From an uncultured Eubacteriales bacterium (lineage in GTDB: Bacteria > Bacillota > Clostridia > Oscillospirales > CAG-272): 6,931 bases of DNA. The position numbers and the translations under genes are program-made. The DNA lies in contig CAKSEI010000078.1 in assembly GCA_934446285.1 (NCBI GenBank), forward strand, positions 1-6,931, read 5' to 3'. Positions 5,695-6,931 of this stretch are shown here, piece by piece. Below the pieces are notes generated by a model that made no database searches, had not been told where the DNA came from, and saw only the letters and a program-made list of their open reading frames with translations. How positions within the stretch are numbered: position 1 is the stretch's first letter; each line of letters opens with the position of its first letter.

Positions 5695-6677
5695 ATATAC
5701 TTGTAACGGGAGGCGCGGGCTACATCGGCTCGCACGCCGTCGCGGCTCTCCGCGAGGCGGGACATAATGTCGTCGTCGTTGACAATCTCGTAAAGGGACA
5801 CAGAGCTGCGGTGGGTGACGCCAAGCTCTACGTCGGGAATATCGGTGACGAGGACTTTATGGATAAGGTCTTTGCCGAGAATGACATAGACGGGGTTATG
5901 CATTTTGCCGCATTTTCGCTCGTCGGAGAGAGCATGGAAAAGCCCTACGAATACTATAACAATAACGTGTGCGAGAGTATGCACCTCTTCCACAGCATGG
6001 TGAGAAACGGCGTTAAAAATATCGTCTTTTCCTCGACCGCCGCAACGTTCGGCGAGCCGGAGACGATACCGATAGACGAGAGCGCACCGCAGAAGCCGAT
6101 AAACACCTACGGTCAGACCAAGCTCGCCATGGAGAATATGCTCAAGTGGTTCGGCGTTGCTTACGGCCTTAGGAGCGTGTGCCTCAGATATTTCAACGTA
6201 GCGGGCGCGCACCCGTCGGGAAATATAGGTGAGGACCACACACCCGAGACGCACCTCATCCCGATAGTCCTGCAGGTTGCAGGCGGCGGGCGTGAATACC
6301 TCTCGGTATTCGGTGATGACTATCCGACTAAGGACGGCTCGTGCATACGCGACTATATCCACGTTTGCGATCTCGCAGATGCACACATCCTCGCTATGGA
6401 GTATATGATGAAAAACAACTGCTCGGACAGCTTCAATCTCGGCTCGGGCGGAGGATACTCAAACTTCGAAATTCTCGAGACGGCAAAGCGCGTAACGGGA
6501 AAGGATATCCCATCTAAGGTCGAGGCGCGCAGAGCGGGCGACCCTCCGGTTCTTATCGCCTCGAGCGAAAAAGCCGAGAGAGTCCTCGGCTGGCAGCGCA
6601 AGTACGGTATCGAGGATATCATAGCGACCGCATGGAAGTGGCACTCGGGACATCCGAGCGGCTACGGCGACAAATAA
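5691..6677 (+). CDS. galE: UDP-glucose 4-epimerase
   Basis: A 328-residue extended short-chain dehydrogenase/reductase that interconverts UDP-galactose and UDP-glucose with tightly bound NAD, completing the Leloir cycle begun by GalT and supplying UDP-galactose for glycans. The Rossmann motif TGGAGYIGSH (6-15) opens the protein, followed by Asp31 for the NAD ribose. HFAAFSLVGES (71-81) is the family's next signature. The catalytic set is Thr116 in FSSTAATFG, with Tyr140 and Lys144 in YGQTK; Thr at the usual Ser position is a common variant. LRYFNVAGA (165-173) and RDYIHVCDLADAH (220-232) are diagnostic for GalE, and HPSGYGDK is a usual ending. ATG 5691 overlaps the galT stop (ATGA), with GGGAGG (5675-5680) ten bases upstream. 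Length and all motifs are normal. Confidence 0.96.
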   Translation: MNILVTGGAGYIGSHAVAALREAGHNVVVVDNLVKGHRAAVGDAKLYVGNIGDEDFMDKVFAENDIDGVMHFAAFSLVGESMEKPYEYYNNNVCESMHLFHSMVRNGVKNIVFSSTAATFGEPETIPIDESAPQKPINTYGQTKLAMENMLKWFGVAYGLRSVCLRYFNVAGAHPSGNIGEDHTPETHLIPIVLQVAGGGREYLSVFGDDYPTKDGSCIRDYIHVCDLADAHILAMEYMMKNNCSDSFNLGSGGGYSNFEILETAKRVTGKDIPSKVEARRAGDPPVLIASSEKAERVLGWQRKYGIEDIIATAWKWHSGHPSGYGDK

Positions 6678-6692
6678 TAATCTGATTTTTCT

Positions 6693-6716
6693 CAATGCAG
6701 GCGCACGCCTGCATTG
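6693..6716 (+). terminator. Long perfect hairpin between galE and pepD (weak terminator or attenuator/processing stem)
   Basis: Arms CAATGCAGGCG (6693-6703) and CGCCTGCATTG (6706-6716) are exact reverse complements around CA; in RNA this gives a stem of about 10 pairs with a GCAC loop. It begins 15 bases after the galE stop. Only TTTG follows rather than a long T-run, so termination would be weak, and the next Shine-Dalgarno comes just 6 bases later. It may end most galTE transcripts, stabilise the galE 3' end, or separate expression levels. The stem is certain; the role is inferred. Confidence 0.6.
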
Positions 6717-6732
6717 TTTGACGGGAGGAAAA

Positions 6733-6931
6733 ATGTCTGTACTCGGAGAATACGAACCGCGCGACGTCCTCGGATATTTCGAGGCGCTGTGCGCCATCCC
6801 CCGCGGCTCGGGAAATGAGAGAGCCGTCGCCGACTACATAGTGAGCGTCGCGCGCGGCGCGGGACTTGAATGCCATAGGGACGAATACAATAACGTCCTC
6901 GTGAAGAAGGGGGCGCATGAGGGCAGGGAGG
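6733..6931 (+). CDS. pepD: PepD-like cytosolic dipeptidase (aminoacyl-histidine dipeptidase, M20 family), N-terminal part
   Basis: The first 66 codons of a gene that continues past the right edge. The N-terminus (MSVLGEYEPRDVLGYFEALC, then AIPRGSGNERAVADYI) closely follows the start of PepD-type non-specific cytosolic dipeptidases, where IPRGSGNE and, further on, DEYNNVLVKKGA (residues 50-61) are conserved. These zinc enzymes of the M20 family cleave Xaa-His and other dipeptides in the cytoplasm, feeding amino acid supply from peptides. The metal-binding residues lie beyond the window and cannot be checked. ATG 6733 has GGGAGG (6723-6728) as Shine-Dalgarno at ideal spacing. It follows galE by 55 bases with a hairpin between, and no separate promoter was seen, so it may depend on read-through from galTE. 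Confidence 0.87.
   Translation, partial: MSVLGEYEPRDVLGYFEALCAIPRGSGNERAVADYIVSVARGAGLECHRDEYNNVLVKKGAHEGRE

Noticed and set aside
4963..6386. Long minus-strand open frames (4963-5559, 5661-6386) opposite galT and galE
   Set aside because: They lie fully within genes with unmistakable catalytic motifs, show no recognisable domain and are explained by codon bias in the true strand.

Overview
The window looks like chromosomal housekeeping DNA from a Gram-positive anaerobe of the class Clostridia, probably an uncultured gut-type lineage. This is inferred from four things. The four promoters I could find are sigma-A type with exactly 17-base spacers. Shine-Dalgarno sites are purine-rich. A class I lipobox lipoprotein and a membrane-anchored foldase-like protein are present. 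Coding DNA is moderately GC-rich, with frequent ATA (Ile) and AGA/AGG (Arg) codons. No RNA genes, transposons, CRISPR arrays or phage genes were found, and no gene-free stretch exceeds about 130 bases.

Left part (1-2220), all on the minus strand. A perfect-consensus promoter (TTGACA-17-TATAAT) drives a small PsbP-like lipoprotein, whose stop codon overlaps the start of a NifS/IscS-type cysteine desulfurase by one base. Downstream, behind a separate strong promoter whose -35 box sits inside a perfect inverted repeat, starts a membrane-anchored, SurA/PrsA-like protein that runs off the left edge.

Middle (2221-4614), plus strand. A divergent promoter with an extended -10 drives three overlapping genes: a PfkB-fold sugar kinase homologue whose catalytic motifs are badly eroded, an alpha/beta hydrolase of the monoacylglycerol lipase/lysophospholipase type that starts with TTG, and the RuvX/YqgF nuclease. 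The overlaps (8 and 7 bases) point to coupled translation.

Right part (4615-6931), plus strand. A second promoter sharing a 12-base -10 block with the previous one drives galT and galE, which overlap by ATGA. These are two Leloir pathway enzymes interconverting galactose and glucose as UDP-sugars. A long perfect hairpin then separates galE from the beginning of a PepD-type (M20) dipeptidase that runs off the right edge.

The strongest oddity is the PfkB homologue, which may be a pseudokinase. I did not find convincing evidence of a wholly new multi-gene system.
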